64,000 bases of DNA, taken from NCBI GenBank assembly GCA_030068525.1, contig JASJOS010000018.1, forward strand, positions 124,001-188,000. The letters are read 5' to 3'. The translations under genes were made by a program, and so were the position numbers. The stretch's first letter is position 1; each line of letters opens with the position of its first letter. The notes below the pieces were generated by a model. The model was not told where the DNA came from and ran no database searches. It saw only the letters and a program-made list of their open reading frames with translations. Of this stretch, positions 28,954 to 38,708 are shown one piece after another. The stretch comes from Xanthocytophaga flava (GTDB taxonomy: Bacteria > Bacteroidota > Bacteroidia > Cytophagales > 172606-1).

Positions 28954-30159
28954 TTAGTTATCATGTGGCTTGTATTTATAGCATGCTTTTAACTGTTGTT
29001 CTTTTTTTAGCAACGCATGCAACAATTCCGACTCTCTCACTCTCAAATCTTTTACCAGATCAGCTAAAAGCTCATTCTGCATAGTTAAGACCAGAATCTT
29101 ATCTGTATTTTCATTGTTAAGTTTACGAGCAGTCTGAAGGTCACCAAGTAATTCCTTTTGCAGATGTTTTAGATGTTCTATTTCTTTTTGAATAATTTCT
29201 GCTTTTATATTCATCTCAGCAGCATTATGTAATACTATGACTTGTTTCATGGCAGATTTCACCTGCTGAAAAAGAGTTCTTCTTCCAGCAAGTAATGTAG
29301 CCAATAGATATCCTGTCCTTTCTATAAATAAAATCTGAGATGGTTCAAAGTTTTCAAACCCTCTTACTTCTATGATAGCCTCTGTCTGATTGGACTGCAC
29401 AAAAGGAACAATTAAAAGAAAACAAGCCTTTAAAGAATCCTTTTCCGTCTCATTCTCCTTTAGGTTATTTACGAATACATGTGTGTTTGATTGAGTTGTA
29501 TACAAAGGGTCATAAAAAGAGAATAAATGAGTATCTGGATTAGTTGAAGTCGAAGTACGATTCCTCTCTTGTAATCTGGATAGAATGCTGGTAAGGTTCA
29601 TCTCTATCTTCTTGCCGGATCGGTAGGCCTGACCAATCAGTGAAGTATGGATATTACATTTATTCTCTACGGATGTATTGTCTACAGATACCAGTTTATC
29701 AAAAAAAGATACAGCTTTTAGTTCAAGAGTAGAAATTTCCTGAATTGCAAGCGAATCGGCTGATGGCTCAGGAACAAAAATAGTACAACGATAAGCAGAA
29801 ATATAGGACAGTAAAAACTCAAGTGTCTCAGAACAAACCTTTTCCAGACTATATATATCTTTATTTAACTGGATAGACAAATCCAGTAAAGCTTTTGTTT
29901 GTTGTTCTTCCTGTGGTAATACAATCTGTTGAGAAGAACTTTCTATAAAAACGTGATCATCCACCCCAAACACAGTATCAGATATAGCTAACTGCTCATC
30001 CATACCCTCATACTTTTTCTTATTCACCAGCCATTTGGTAAGCAATGAAGGATATAAGAACTTTCCTTCCAGAATTATAGCGCACAACAGGAAGATCAGC
30101 AGACTAATAAGAGATAAAGAAACAAATAATAAGACCGTTGGTGAAAATAAAGGGAGCAT
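28954..30159 (-). CDS. Membrane-anchored GAF-domain protein with C-terminal coiled coil
   Basis: A 401-residue protein with a single N-terminal transmembrane segment (TVLLFVSLSLISLLIFLLCA, residues 9-28), a GAF-like domain (about 95-285, with LLSYISAYRCTIFVPE and SLIGQAYRSGKKI) and a coiled coil from about 300 to the end (KQVIVLHNAAEMNIKAEII and following). No kinase, cyclase or DNA-binding domain follows, so it must act through partners. It starts 61 bp after the receiver gene, which suggests that the two work together. The ligand is unknown. Confidence 0.7.
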   Translation of the reverse strand: MLPLFSPTVLLFVSLSLISLLIFLLCAIILEGKFLYPSLLTKWLVNKKKYEGMDEQLAISDTVFGVDDHVFIESSSQQIVLPQEEQQTKALLDLSIQLNKDIYSLEKVCSETLEFLLSYISAYRCTIFVPEPSADSLAIQEISTLELKAVSFFDKLVSVDNTSVENKCNIHTSLIGQAYRSGKKIEMNLTSILSRLQERNRTSTSTNPDTHLFSFYDPLYTTQSNTHVFVNNLKENETEKDSLKACFLLIVPFVQSNQTEAIIEVRGFENFEPSQILFIERTGYLLATLLAGRRTLFQQVKSAMKQVIVLHNAAEMNIKAEIIQKEIEHLKHLQKELLGDLQTARKLNNENTDKILVLTMQNELLADLVKDLRVRESELLHALLKKEQQLKACYKYKPHDN

Positions 30160-30220
30160 TCAATCATTCAGGTTGTAATTGGTCACATAGGAGGGGATAA
30201 CAGATATAAATCCAGATTTT

Positions 30221-30688
30221 TCAGGACTCCAAAGAATCCATAAGCTTCCAAACCAATTGCCTTGTCATAGGCTTTTGTAAAAACTTACAAACACGAGAAA
30301 ATCTATACAGTCGTTTTGTATCCATCATAGTAAATGAACTGCTCAGTACATACAGATAACAACTCTCTTTGAGGAAAGAAGGATAATTTTCCAGAAAACA
30401 AAGAAAATCGAAACCTTTCTGATAAGACATGTCCATATCCAGAAATACACTCTGAGGATATTCCTCCGACGATACAACTCCAAGATAGTCAATAACAGCG
30501 GGAATAGAATTGTATACGATTACATTGTTGGCAAAGCCGGCTTTGGTTAAGACTATTTTGGTGATCATCGAATCCACTACATCATCATCAATAACAAGTG
30601 CATTTGAGAAGGATGTATATAGTTTCGTGTTTAATGGGTTCATAGACATACTACTTACTTCAAAAGAGTTATGCACAAAGTATTTCAT
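30221..30688 (-). CDS. Stand-alone response-regulator receiver protein
   Basis: A 155-residue CheY-like receiver; ATG at 30688 is used, but Met16 or Met18 of the longer frame are alternatives that would remove an odd N-terminal extension. The acidic pair is in ALVIDDDVVDS, the phospho-acceptor Asp in SVFLDMDM, the conserved Ser in YVLSSS and the Lys in FLQKPMT. It has no output domain and no neighbouring histidine kinase. The GAF gene follows on the same strand, and both lie between the CHASE3 regulator and the SusD gene. Confidence 0.75.
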   Translation of the reverse strand: MKYFVHNSFEVSSMSMNPLNTKLYTSFSNALVIDDDVVDSMITKIVLTKAGFANNVIVYNSIPAVIDYLGVVSSEEYPQSVFLDMDMSYQKGFDFLCFLENYPSFLKESCYLYVLSSSFTMMDTKRLYRFSRVCKFLQKPMTRQLVWKLMDSLES

Positions 30689-30903
30689 TTTCAATCAGGT
30701 ATTTCTTCCAATCAGGAGATATGGAAATAGCATCACAAGGTTGTAGGGAGTTATTTATCAGAGGATCCCCATACTTTAGAAGCACTGTTTGGTAAACATA
30801 TCATTACTATCTTCTCTATAAAAAAAAACACTGCGACAAAAAGGTGGACAAGGATTGAATGAAGTTCTTTATAAGAATGCTAACTTTAGAAAGTATAGAA
30901 AAA

Positions 30904-30938
30904 CAATACCCTGACCAAGCAGATTGATCAGGGTATTA
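30904..30938 (-). terminator. Terminator after the SusD gene
   Basis: On the minus strand AATACCCTGA pairs with TCAGGGTATT and is followed by GTTTTTC, 26 bp past the SusD stop codon. Confidence 0.7.
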
Positions 30939-30963
30939 TTTTTATTCTTGATAGTATTCTAAC

Positions 30964-32472
30964 TTACCAGTTAGGATTTTGCTCAATGTTAGGATTGGTA
31001 TTAATTTCATTCTGAGGAATAGGGAAATATTCATGACGTTGCAGGTTAAAAAACTCTTTTCCAACCTTGTCACTATTTTCTATTTCCTCCTCAAGTAATC
31101 CCCAACGTTTCAGATCATAAAAGCGCATCCCTTCCCGAAAAAACTCGACCATACGTTGATGGCGGATTTCAGTCATCATCTGGCTCTGATTGTATCCGGC
31201 AGGCAGGTCGGCAAGTTTGGCACGGGTACGAACACGGTTTACATGTTCGTAAGCATCTGTTACTTTATCCTGCATGGTCTGTGCTTCTGCGAGCATTAAC
31301 AATACATCCGCAAATCGCATTGTTTTTTCATTGATATCTGATGCATATACACCATTAGGCTGCTCATTATTCGCCCACCAGTTTTGGTACTTACGAATCA
31401 TAGAACTATAGCCAAACACCAGCTTAAATTCACTAAATGGCCGGTTATAATACATAGCACCTGGATAATTCCAAACAATAGAAGCATACATACGAGGATC
31501 AAAGTCTCCTGTTGTCGTTTTCTCTTTCTGAAATTCAGTAAACATTTTGTCTGTAGCAGATGCTTCAAACCAACCTGCTACTTCTGTAGGTGCAAATTCC
31601 TGAGCGGTAGTAACTCCTAAGGCTTCACTGGCATTTTCACCAGCCCAAGGGTTAGTTCCCCCTACATTCTGTACCTGTATCTCAAATAAGGATTCCTTGT
31701 TATTATCAAATTCCGGTTTAAAGTTATCTTCATAATTAGGTAACAGGTCATAGCTAAAGGGAGCAGTCAACAACAATTTAAACTCTGCTTCCGCTTCAGG
31801 ATATTTCTTCATATATAGATAGGCTTTTCCAAGGTAGCCAATAGCAGCGCCCTGAGTAGCCTTTCCCACCCATTCAGAAGGATAAGAAACAGGTAATGCA
31901 GCTTTTGCAGCTTGCAGGTCTGTTACAATCTGTTGCCAGACATCCTCTTCTGGCGATTGTTTTACAAAATACTCGCTCTGACTTTTTGGAACTGCTGTAA
32001 TAATAGGTGTAGCTCCAAAGTTTATAGCCAGGATAAAATAGTTTAATGCCCGGATAAATTGTGCCTCAGCTGTAAATTGTTTCTTCAGATCATCTGTAAT
32101 AGGTGCTGTAACAGCATTTTCGATAATCTGGTTAGCACGAAATATACCTGTATAAGCACCAGAGAAAATAGAAGATGGTGTACCTGTTGATGGAGTGTTA
32201 GTAAAGGTTGACAACTGATAGAGATCTTTTACATCATTCCGAATAAAGAAGTCATCTCCTCTCCCATTAGAAAGTTCTACTCCTCTCACACCCCAGTATC
32301 CATTATTTACATCATGAAACACCTTATAGGTAGCGGCTAATGCAGATTGAAAGTCCCCCTCCGTTTTCCAGAAGTTTTCAGCAACAATAACATTTGGATT
32401 CACTGTATCCAGTTCTTTCTTGCAAGCCCCAAGAGAAAGAACCATTGTCAAAAGAATTATGTATTTTTTCAT
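30964..32472 (-). CDS. SusD/RagB-family nutrient-binding lipoprotein
   Basis: A 502-residue surface lipoprotein. ATG at 32472 is chosen because it directly precedes a lipoprotein signal with lipobox LGAC (Cys18); the longer frame from 32553 overlaps the susC gene. TPR-like helices cover residues 60-350, with IGYLGKAYLYMKKYPEAEAE, and the C-terminus carries the SusD hallmarks RFADVLLMLAEAQ, IRHQRMVEFFREGMRFYDLKRWG and FPIPQNEINTNPN. SusD forms a lid on the SusC channel and captures the glycan or peptide. It follows susC by 19 bp. The ligand is not evident. Confidence 0.88.
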   Translation of the reverse strand: MKKYIILLTMVLSLGACKKELDTVNPNVIVAENFWKTEGDFQSALAATYKVFHDVNNGYWGVRGVELSNGRGDDFFIRNDVKDLYQLSTFTNTPSTGTPSSIFSGAYTGIFRANQIIENAVTAPITDDLKKQFTAEAQFIRALNYFILAINFGATPIITAVPKSQSEYFVKQSPEEDVWQQIVTDLQAAKAALPVSYPSEWVGKATQGAAIGYLGKAYLYMKKYPEAEAEFKLLLTAPFSYDLLPNYEDNFKPEFDNNKESLFEIQVQNVGGTNPWAGENASEALGVTTAQEFAPTEVAGWFEASATDKMFTEFQKEKTTTGDFDPRMYASIVWNYPGAMYYNRPFSEFKLVFGYSSMIRKYQNWWANNEQPNGVYASDINEKTMRFADVLLMLAEAQTMQDKVTDAYEHVNRVRTRAKLADLPAGYNQSQMMTEIRHQRMVEFFREGMRFYDLKRWGLLEEEIENSDKVGKEFFNLQRHEYFPIPQNEINTNPNIEQNPNW

Positions 32473-32491
32473 AGGTTTATCAGTTGTGGTT

Positions 32492-35400
32492 TTACAAAGA
32501 GATTTGCAGTCCAAGCATAGAAGTTCTGGCGATTGGATAGGCAACATGTCCATAATCTACACCTCGATCAAATATGCCCTGATTTTCATTGGAAGAAGAG
32601 TATCGGCCCAAATCCGGATTATAGCCTTTGTATTTTGTAATAGTAAATAAGTTATCAAAACCTATATATATCCGACAGCTATTTAGTTTAATGCGATCCG
32701 TTAATGCTTTGGGAATAGTATAGCCAACCTGTAAAGTTCTCAGACGCATATACGATCCACTTTCCAGAAAACGATCAGACACCCGTGAATTCAGGTTAGG
32801 ATCATTGATAACTGCTCTTGGAAAATCTGTGTGATTTTCAGGTGTCCAGGCATTGAGTGTAGTTTTAGCATAATTCCATTCCAGGTTCATTCCTTCCAAA
32901 TCCTGACGCAATCCATTATAGATTTTATTGCCATAAGTTCCCTGAAAAAACACGCTTAGATCAAATCCTTTCCAACTGGCATTTCCACCGAAACCATACG
33001 AAAATTTAGGATTGGGACTGCCTGCATTAACCCGGTCATCATCTGATATAATACCATCATTATTAGCATCCACAAAACGGATATCTCCAGGTTTTGCAGT
33101 AGGCTGAATAGGTTGTCCATCTTTACTGTAAGCATCTATTTCGGCCTGAGAATTAAATATACCGTCTGTTTTAATCAGATAGAATGACCCAATAGGCTCA
33201 CCAGCTTTAGATAAAGTAGTAGCAGATCCATGGTGTGTAGGCTGTCCGCCACTTATCTCTTGTGTACCTGTTCCTAATTTATCTACAATACTTTTAATAG
33301 AGGTAAATGTGCCCGTCACTTGATAAGAAAGTTCACCCACCTTGTTTCGATAAGATAATGCCAGCTCAATACCTTTGTTAGTAACCTGACCAGCATTTAC
33401 TACCGGATTACTACCTGAACCCATAGATAAAGGCAGAGGTACACGCAAAAGCAAATCTGTATTTTTACGCACAAAATAGTCAGCAGTAAGGGAGACTTTA
33501 TCCTCTAAAAAACCAAAGTCTGCACCTACGTTTACTGTCCTGGACTCTTCCCATTTAATGTTTGGATCTACCAAAGATCTCTGAATAGAGCCAGGCCATA
33601 ATGTTTGATTTTGCCCGGTAACATAGTTAAGATTCAGATCAATTGTGCGGATATAGGAGTAATTGGGGATTTCCTGATTACCAAGTACACCATAACTTCC
33701 TCTGATTTTGAATGTACTAACAACTGTTCTTACAGGATCAAAAAAACCTTCATTAGATATATTCCAACCAACAGCTACTGAAGGGAAATTACCATATCGG
33801 TAAGCAGGCGAAAAGCGAGAAGAACCATCCCGACGAAAATTGATGGTAACCAGATAACGATTATCATATGAATAGACCAAACGTCCAAAATAGGATTCGA
33901 GAGAGTTTTCATACGCATTACCTCCAGCAGCAATATTACCTGTACCTGCATCCAGGACTTCTATTCCATCAGGCATACCACTTTTTGAGCCAGTCAGACC
34001 ACGGTACTGATTCTTTTGGAAAGCAAAGCCTAGCAATGCCTGTAGGTTATGTTTACCAAAGGCTTTGTCATAACTCAATGTATGCTCTTGTAATACAAAG
34101 GTAGTCTGATTACGGCTTTCTGTCAGATCACTATTTGGGTTAGTAAACAAACCTCCTACTACATAAGGAGCAGTATACGTATAATTGTAGCCAAAATTAC
34201 CAGTATACCCGATATTGTATTTGTATTTCAGGTTATCAAGTATTTTTAGCTCTCCATATAGATTAGCAATGATATTGGTAGCATATACTTTGGGATCTTC
34301 CAAATATAATTGAGCTACTGGATTGGCAACATTTACTACAGGTCCTGAAACTCCGGAAAAACCACCAATTGCAGCAGGATCATATATATCAAAGACAGGG
34401 ATCATTTTAGGAGCAGAGCCAACCGGATTTCCTCCTTGCCCTCCCCAGCCACCGGCCATATTGCGCCAGTATTCATGCGTAAGGATCACAGTTTCACCAA
34501 TCTTAAGACGTCCCTTGGTAAAATCGCTTTTCATACGCAGGTTTACCCGATTATAATCCGTTTTTTTAACAATTCCCTGCTGGTCAAAGTAACCTCCGGA
34601 TAAATTATAAGTAAAATTTTCACTACCACCACCCACACCTACTTCATAACTTTGTACAGGTGCTGCGCGATAAATAGCCCCTTGCCAGTCAGTACCTGCA
34701 CCCAGTGATTCCGGATTCTGAGCAACATCCAGACGGGGCAAACCCGCATTGTCATGTGCCATATTACTTACGGTAGCCCATTCAGACGCGTTAAGCACAT
34801 CCATTTTCTTGATAATATTCTGCATTCCTCCATACGCATTGATTGTAATCTGAGGAGGACCCTGCTTACCTGACTTGGTAGTTACCAGCACCACACCATT
34901 GGCAGCTCTTGAACCATAAATAGCAGCGGCAGAGGCATCTTTCAATACATCAATAGAAGCAATATCTGAAGGTGCCAGATTGCTGATATTGGTCACTTGC
35001 ACACCATCTACTATATATAATGGATCATTATTAAAGAAAGAACCTGTACCACGAACCAGAATACGAACACCAGAACCAGGATTCCCCCCTGACGATTCAA
35101 TATTTACCCCAGCCAAACGTCCCTGCAATGACTTTTGAACAGTATTGACACCTTGGGTACGTAGATCTTCTGCCTTGATTGAAGCAACAGAGCCTACTAG
35201 CTTATCTCTTTGCTGGGTACCATATCCAACTACTACAACCTCTCCCAATGCCTTAATATCAGGCAACAGAGTTACATTCACTACTGTCTGGCTGGTTATA
35301 GCCACTTCTTCCGTAGTGTACCCAACAAAACTAAATACCAATGTACCTCCATTATCCGGAACACTAATTTGATACCCTCCTGCCGCATCTGTAACAGTTC

Positions 35401-35944
35401 CATTAGTAGTACCTTTGACCAGTACAGTTACTCCTGGAATTGCTTCATTATTTTCAGATGAAGTAACTTTACCTGTTATAGTGCGTTCTATTGGATGATT
35501 TCCAAGAGGTAGTGAGTAGTTTAGGGTCATAGCAGAAGAGGCCAGAGGCTGAATCCCTTTGGGTATATAAGCCTGATCCAGTTCTCTACTTTGTGACGCC
35601 GGATTTTCTTTGAGTACAATTACATAAAAATTATCACGGACTTTTTTGTACGTAAGTTCTGTATCTCTGAAAAGGCTCTGTAACGCATCCTCCAGATTTG
35701 AAAATGTTTTTCCTTCCTGATAAGGAACATATACATCTCTCATCTCACTGTTAAAAAGAATGGACACCCTGTAGGTATGTTCCAGATCCAATAAAGCAGC
35801 TCTCAGGCTTTTGGTTGCAGTATTCTGCTGAGTGCCACGATACGATGTACCTACAGCCAGCAATTGTGAGAATCCAATCATATAGCAACCCAGAAATAAA
35901 CATAGGGTCAGGTTGCTCAAGCGGAGTAATTTTGAATACTTCAT
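32492..35944 (-). CDS. SusC/RagA TonB-dependent transporter with STN signalling domain
   Basis: A 1150-residue outer-membrane transporter. ATG at 35944 gives a clean signal peptide; the longer frame adds nine residues. Domains in order: signal peptide, STN (secretin/TonB short N-terminal, about 55-115), a carboxypeptidase-D-like beta sandwich (ITGKVTSSENNEAIPGVTVL), a TonB plug with the SusC/RagA signature VVVGYGTQQRDKLVGSV and VLKDASAAAIYGSRAANGV, then the 22-strand barrel. The STN domain marks it as a transducer that passes the binding signal to FecR and the ECF sigma factor encoded just upstream. SusD follows by 19 bp. Confidence 0.9.
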   Translation of the reverse strand: MKYSKLLRLSNLTLCLFLGCYMIGFSQLLAVGTSYRGTQQNTATKSLRAALLDLEHTYRVSILFNSEMRDVYVPYQEGKTFSNLEDALQSLFRDTELTYKKVRDNFYVIVLKENPASQSRELDQAYIPKGIQPLASSAMTLNYSLPLGNHPIERTITGKVTSSENNEAIPGVTVLVKGTTNGTVTDAAGGYQISVPDNGGTLVFSFVGYTTEEVAITSQTVVNVTLLPDIKALGEVVVVGYGTQQRDKLVGSVASIKAEDLRTQGVNTVQKSLQGRLAGVNIESSGGNPGSGVRILVRGTGSFFNNDPLYIVDGVQVTNISNLAPSDIASIDVLKDASAAAIYGSRAANGVVLVTTKSGKQGPPQITINAYGGMQNIIKKMDVLNASEWATVSNMAHDNAGLPRLDVAQNPESLGAGTDWQGAIYRAAPVQSYEVGVGGGSENFTYNLSGGYFDQQGIVKKTDYNRVNLRMKSDFTKGRLKIGETVILTHEYWRNMAGGWGGQGGNPVGSAPKMIPVFDIYDPAAIGGFSGVSGPVVNVANPVAQLYLEDPKVYATNIIANLYGELKILDNLKYKYNIGYTGNFGYNYTYTAPYVVGGLFTNPNSDLTESRNQTTFVLQEHTLSYDKAFGKHNLQALLGFAFQKNQYRGLTGSKSGMPDGIEVLDAGTGNIAAGGNAYENSLESYFGRLVYSYDNRYLVTINFRRDGSSRFSPAYRYGNFPSVAVGWNISNEGFFDPVRTVVSTFKIRGSYGVLGNQEIPNYSYIRTIDLNLNYVTGQNQTLWPGSIQRSLVDPNIKWEESRTVNVGADFGFLEDKVSLTADYFVRKNTDLLLRVPLPLSMGSGSNPVVNAGQVTNKGIELALSYRNKVGELSYQVTGTFTSIKSIVDKLGTGTQEISGGQPTHHGSATTLSKAGEPIGSFYLIKTDGIFNSQAEIDAYSKDGQPIQPTAKPGDIRFVDANNDGIISDDDRVNAGSPNPKFSYGFGGNASWKGFDLSVFFQGTYGNKIYNGLRQDLEGMNLEWNYAKTTLNAWTPENHTDFPRAVINDPNLNSRVSDRFLESGSYMRLRTLQVGYTIPKALTDRIKLNSCRIYIGFDNLFTITKYKGYNPDLGRYSSSNENQGIFDRGVDYGHVAYPIARTSMLGLQISL

Positions 35945-36012
35945 ATTTAAACAGGTGTTAAGTGATAGCAAATACTATATAGTGTGCGAGGAGTATTAGC
36001 TTGATAGAATGA

Positions 36013-37014
36013 TCATTGACTGATAAATACTTTTCCGTCTTTCCGTTCAATCTTCAGATTAAACAGCACCTTCAAACCTTCCAGTAAGATTTCAGCATTT
36101 TCATTGGGAACAGATCCGGTACATTTCTTCTTGAGTAATCCTGAATCCTCAATCACGACATCAATACCATACATATCTTCCAGCAAGGATTTAATATCCG
36201 CAATGGTGGTTTCCTGGAAAACCAGCTTATGCTCCATCCACATAGTAGAAATGGAGGGGTCCACTTTTTTGACAACCAGTGTACTGGTATTTTGTAACTG
36301 CCTCGCAGACTCTCCAGGTTTCATAATATACTGGCGACCTGTATGTCCTTCCTGGTAGTTTAGTTTTACCTTTCCGGAATGCAGTACAACCTCTGTCCCA
36401 TTTTTGCGTTTACGTACATTAAACCGGGTACCCAACACTTCTATCCCGAAATCATCTTCGGTCTGTACCAGAAAGCGGGCATGATCAGGCTGATGTGTTA
36501 CCTCAAAATAGGCTTCGCCAGACAGAATTACTTTTCTATCTTCTCCAGGCTTCCAGTGTTTTTTGTATTGAAGTGTAGAGTTGGAATTTAATACTACAGT
36601 AGATTGATCTGGCAATATCAGCCGGGTGATCTTACCATAATCAGTCCGAACAATTAGTATGTCCGTAGTATTGAAATAAAAGTAAGCAGCTAGCCCACCT
36701 AATAGAAATATCAATATGGTAGCAGCAATTCGCCAATAGGTATTTTGCTTGAAGTATAGAAAAGGTTTTAGCGATACAGTAGTATGGGAAGATCCAGACA
36801 TGTTCTGCTGAAGCTTTTCCAGTACATTAGCCAGAACTGCATCATTGGTATAGGAAGTTGGGCTATTCCACACAGCTTCCATATACTCTCTGGCAAGTTC
36901 TGAGTCTGCATTTGCTTCAAACCAATCCAGAATAAATTTATTTTCTGTTTCGGTGGTCTGGCTGTGTAAAAATCTTTCCAGTAAATCTCTGCTTATATCT
37001 TGATTGTTGTTCAT
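36013..37014 (-). CDS. FecR-family anti-sigma factor
   Basis: A 333-residue single-span membrane protein. The cytoplasmic part (1-90) has the helical sigma-binding pattern with FILDWFEANADSELAREYMEAVW, followed by TM segment IAATILIFLLGGLAAYFYF (about 100-118). The periplasmic FecR domain has LPDQSTVVLNSNSTLQY and GEAYFEV, and the C-terminal DUF4974 (about 255-333) contains LVFQETTIADIKSLLEDMYG and ends with DGKVFISQ. It holds the ECF sigma factor until the STN domain of the transporter signals occupancy. It lies 68 bp upstream of susC and 273 bp from the sigma gene. Confidence 0.88.
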   Translation of the reverse strand: MNNNQDISRDLLERFLHSQTTETENKFILDWFEANADSELAREYMEAVWNSPTSYTNDAVLANVLEKLQQNMSGSSHTTVSLKPFLYFKQNTYWRIAATILIFLLGGLAAYFYFNTTDILIVRTDYGKITRLILPDQSTVVLNSNSTLQYKKHWKPGEDRKVILSGEAYFEVTHQPDHARFLVQTEDDFGIEVLGTRFNVRKRKNGTEVVLHSGKVKLNYQEGHTGRQYIMKPGESARQLQNTSTLVVKKVDPSISTMWMEHKLVFQETTIADIKSLLEDMYGIDVVIEDSGLLKKKCTGSVPNENAEILLEGLKVLFNLKIERKDGKVFISQ

Positions 37015-37287
37015 GGGTTATAAATTATTACTACTGTTATCTCCAGTAAATTGGAGTTGTTAACAGGTATATCCATAACCCGACTGTTTACCCTTAGTCA
37101 CTTTACTATTCTTTTTGTTTTTTTATGACATTATCAATAAACGCATACTACCCTCTTAAAGGCAAATACAACTGATTAATTCAGAAAGGATATTTATAAC
37201 AGTATATATAACTGGACAACTGGCTCAGAAAGCCTTTGATAGTGAGAGATGGCAATCTAAAAGCTGATAGGAAATAGGCTGACTAAT

Positions 37288-37974
37288 CTAATCTTTTTGT
37301 TTCCTGGAAAACAGATCCAATGAATAATCTGAGCAAATTATTACTTCAGAGATAGAGGGAAACTCTTTTTTTTGCAGAAAAGAGTATTCATATAAGGATG
37401 AAAAAAAGAAGTATAAAAAAATGGATAAGCGTAGTAAATTCTCTTTGAGGAACTTCAATGCTGCACTCATTTGCCCTTCTACTGTCTTTACAGAGATATT
37501 CAGATAATCTGCTATTTCAAAATAGGACATGCCTTCTTTTCTACTCAGATTATAAATCAATTTTCTTTTAACGGGCAGTCGGTCCACCAGTTGTGTATAA
37601 TGATTCGACAGATCGGTATACTCGACTGATGTTTCCGTGGATTGATCTGCTTCATCACTATTTGATAATACCAGGGCTAGTTTTTGTTCATGTAGTTTTT
37701 TATCACGCAGAATATGCAGAGCCTGATTTCGGGCAATGGTAAACAGATACGAATTGAAAGATAAGTTTTCATTGAGACTTTCTCTATTCTCCCATATTTT
37801 CAGGAATATATCGTGTAGGGCATCTTTGGCTTCCTCTTCCGAACGAAGAAATTTTATCAGAAAAGACATTACTTTTTTAGCATACTTTTTAAAAAGACAA
37901 TCAAAAGCATGCTGGCTTCCTTGCTTTAGCAGGATTACATACTCTTTATCATCATATAATAAAGTATTTTTCAA
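37288..37974 (-). CDS. ECF-type RNA polymerase sigma factor
   Basis: A 228-residue sigma-70 family factor. Region 2 (about 14-85) has AFDCLFKKYAKKVMSFLIKF and the -10-binding EEAKDALHDIFLKIWENR plus FNSYLFTIARNQALHILRD; region 4 (about 125-180) has KRKLIYNLSRKEGMSYFEIA and ISVKTVEGQMSAALKFLK. No ATG precedes region 2 in frame, so it probably starts at the TTG at 37974 (an in-frame stop lies four codons upstream). The last 45 residues are a hydrophobic and polar tail not typical of the family. It should direct the FecR/SusC/SusD genes. Confidence 0.82.
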   Translation of the reverse strand: MKNTLLYDDKEYVILLKQGSQHAFDCLFKKYAKKVMSFLIKFLRSEEEAKDALHDIFLKIWENRESLNENLSFNSYLFTIARNQALHILRDKKLHEQKLALVLSNSDEADQSTETSVEYTDLSNHYTQLVDRLPVKRKLIYNLSRKEGMSYFEIADYLNISVKTVEGQMSAALKFLKENLLRLSIFLYFFFSSLYEYSFLQKKEFPSISEVIICSDYSLDLFSRKQKD

Positions 37975-38108
37975 GAGCTTCTGTCAGACTTCTAGTAGTA
38001 ATAAGGAAAAGTAATAATAACAAAAAGTCCTACACTATCTTATATAAATTATGTTTTTCTTTTTGTATACTTCAGATATACTTAGCTACTACATATAGAT
38101 TTAGAGGG

Positions 38109-38233
38109 TTAAAAACAAAAATTCCCCGGCGGAAACCACCGAGGAATTTTAGTAACAAACCACTTACAACCTAAATTTTATTTTTATATCTATGATCAGA
38201 CCTTGCGTCTGAGGATATGTCTGCTTGACTAAC
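38109..38233 (-). ncRNA. Candidate structured small RNA or leader with intrinsic terminator
   Basis: On the minus strand, starting just after a Bacteroidota promoter, the transcript would form a 5' hairpin (arms GATAT/ATATC and TCAGAC/GTCTGA, 38186-38218) and a terminator hairpin with 15-bp arms (38118-38150) followed by TTTTTGTTTTT. Two positions in the terminator stem pair as G-U on the minus strand but would be C-A mismatches on the plus strand, which supports the orientation. No open frame of useful length is present. It could be a trans-acting RNA, or a leader of the ECF sigma gene, whose start lies 135 bp further down. Confidence 0.45.
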
Positions 38234-38237
38234 AATA

Positions 38238-38267
38238 CAAAGGTACTACAATCATATCACTTGTAAA
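38238..38267 (-). promoter_or_regulatory. Promoter of the candidate small RNA
   Basis: TACCTTTG (38245 to 38238) matches the -7 consensus; CTTTA about 18 bp upstream (38268 to 38264) is a partial match to the -33 element. Confidence 0.45.
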
Positions 38268-38708
38268 GTCACAATTCACTGACTTTCATACATATAACAT
38301 TTTCCACAGCGAAAATGTCCCCTCTGTAACAAAATCTTTTCATTGTAGAGATTTTAGGGCATTACATCTTTTTTACTCAGATAACTAACTGATTATCTGA
38401 CAGGTATAAAATATCATGATTTCTACTTTATACCTGCAAATTATGTAGTTGTATCTATTTTCATACATTATACATACTGATTATCAGTCATTTATTATTA
38501 TAATATCCATCTACCTATAGCAAAATCACTTTCCAGAACATGTAGGTTGGCTAAACACTGAAGATAGTCTTGCTCTCCAACTCAGTCAGATCGAAAGAAA
38601 AATTTACGAAGTCTGAGAGTACACAATTTAAACCAATACTACCCTTATCTATCTAACCAGGAAATGGTATTACCATAAACATATCCTTCGCAATTTATCC
38701 CATACACA

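Larger units (their letters stand above)
37975..38708. other. Large gene-free region with candidate small RNA
   Basis: 734 bp between the ECF sigma gene (minus) and the Spy-like gene (plus). It holds the candidate RNA at 38109-38233, its promoter, and a hairpin ACATTTTC (38297-38304) / GAAAATGT (38311-38318). No further coding potential was seen. Confidence 0.55.
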
